Assembly: GCA_963849605.1 (NCBI GenBank)
Contig: CAWKHX010000012.1
Coordinates: 1 to 15,271, forward strand
Source of the DNA: DASPHG01 sp963849605
GTDB taxonomy: Bacteria > Actinomycetota > Thermoleophilia > Solirubrobacterales > Thermoleophilaceae
DNA length: 15,271 bases
Direction of reading: 5' to 3'
Shown: positions 14,583-15,271 of the stretch, piece after piece
Position numbering within the stretch: the first letter of the stretch is position 1
Layout: each line of letters starts with the position of its first letter
Translations under genes and position numbers: made by a program
The notes under the pieces: generated by a model
Told to the model about the DNA's origin: nothing
Seen by the model: only the letters and a program-made list of their open reading frames with translations
Databases searched by the model: none

Positions 14583-14606
14583 GGCTTTATCGGACTCGCC
14601 CGGTAT

Positions 14607-15271
14607 TTGGTCGCCGTTCTTGCTGCGTCGTGCGCTGTTGCTGGGTCTGCGCAGGCCGCTGACGAGTTCCCTCGGGGCTTCCTTTGGGGGACCGCCAATG
14701 CCGGTTTTCAGATGGAGGCGGGCGGGTCGCCGCCGAATGCGGACCGGCGCAGCGATTGGTTGGCGTTCACGCACAATGGCGCGCTGATCCAGGACGGTGT
14801 GGTCAGCGGCGACCGGGTCAAGGTCGGGCCCGGTTTCTGGCGCCGGTGGCCGAAGGATCTCGATATGGCCGCAACCGGCTCGACAACAACGCGATCCGGC
14901 TGGGCGTCGAGTGGAATCGGGTGTTCCCGCGCTCGACCGCGAGCGTGAAGACGGGCGCGCGGGTGTCGCGGCGCGAGCTGCGAAGGCTTGACGAGTTGGC
15001 CCAGGGGGCCGTGAAGCGCTACCGCGAGATCCTGCGCGGTGCGCGCAGCCGGGGTCTCCGCGTAATGCTCACGCTCAACCACTTCACGCTGCCGATCTGG
15101 GTCCACGACCCGCTCGCGGTGCGGAGGGCGTTCGACGGCGTCGGCCCGGACGAGGACATCCCGCGGGACCTCGCGCGCGCCGGCTGGCTCAGCCGTTCGA
15201 CGGTCGGCGAGTTCCGCAAGTTCGCCGCCTACGCCGCGTGGAAGTTCGGCCGAGACGTCCGGCTGTGGGCC
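14607..15271 (+). CDS. Secreted glycoside hydrolase family 1 (beta-glucosidase-like), partial, one frameshift
   Basis: An N-terminal secretion signal (VAVLAASCAVAGSAQA) precedes DEFPRGFLWGTANAGFQMEA, the classic GH1 opening. Further GH1 marks are NAIRLGVEWNRVFPRS and LRVMLTLNHFTLPIWVHDP, part of the barrel strands lining the sugar site. The frame changes near 14866, between DLDMA and NRLDNNAIRL. The catalytic glutamates lie beyond the window edge and cannot be checked. TTG 14607 is the first canonical start, but starting at ATC 14589 adds the Arg-containing segment GLARYL and makes a better signal peptide. Likely role: cleaving beta-glycosides outside the cytoplasm. Confidence 0.82.

Noticed and set aside
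1..15271. CRISPR array or prophage
   Set aside because: No regularly spaced short direct repeats with unique spacers, and no phage or integrase genes were seen.

Overview
This is a GC-rich, gene-dense bacterial window. Protein families, codon use and gene arrangement point to Actinomycetota, most likely class Thermoleophilia (Solirubrobacterales-like). That placement is inference from the look of the proteins, not from a marker gene. No tRNA, rRNA, CRISPR array or transposase gene was recognised.

Layout. (1) 14-2618 minus: a secreted seven-blade FG-GAP propeller joined to a von Willebrand A domain, broken by one frameshift. (2) 2717-2995 plus: small membrane protein. (3) 3075-4539 plus: DHA2-type MFS drug exporter behind an operator-like inverted repeat. 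(4) 4550-7572 plus: ABC-2 exporter ATPase and permease, a MoaD/ThiS-like protein and a BNR-repeat protein, tightly packed with start/stop overlaps; the last is riddled with frameshifts. (5) 7805-9042 plus: small membrane protein and a frameshifted MDR-type NADP-dependent oxidoreductase. (6) 9039-9516 minus: DUF488 protein, convergent with the oxidoreductase. (7) 9546-11575 plus: a helical coiled-coil protein, then a class I cyclic-di-GMP riboswitch candidate, a zinc-ribbon protein and an HDOD/HD-LuxR regulator. (8) 11572-12528 minus: a one-domain LuxR-type HTH protein and a hemolysin III/TrhA membrane protein. (9) 12549-12876: an intergenic region packed with hairpins and an inverted pair of palindromes resembling a REPIN or MITE. 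(10) 12877-14474 plus: a NarL-type two-component system. (11) 14589 to the window edge: a secreted family 1 glycoside hydrolase, cut by the edge.

Signalling is the theme of the right half: a c-di-GMP riboswitch, an HDOD regulator, a stand-alone LuxR-type HTH protein and a histidine kinase/response regulator pair lie within about 4.5 kb. Several genes have a TAnnnT -10 box 5-8 nt before the start codon, which implies leaderless mRNAs. In three of them the codon at the expected transcript 5' end is ATC rather than ATG or GTG.

Caution: at least eight genes need single-base indels to read as one protein, some at homopolymers, while neighbours such as the ABC genes and the two-component system are clean. 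This looks more like uncorrected sequence error than biology for most of them, but the BNR gene (about ten shifts in 1.07 kb) could be a true pseudogene.
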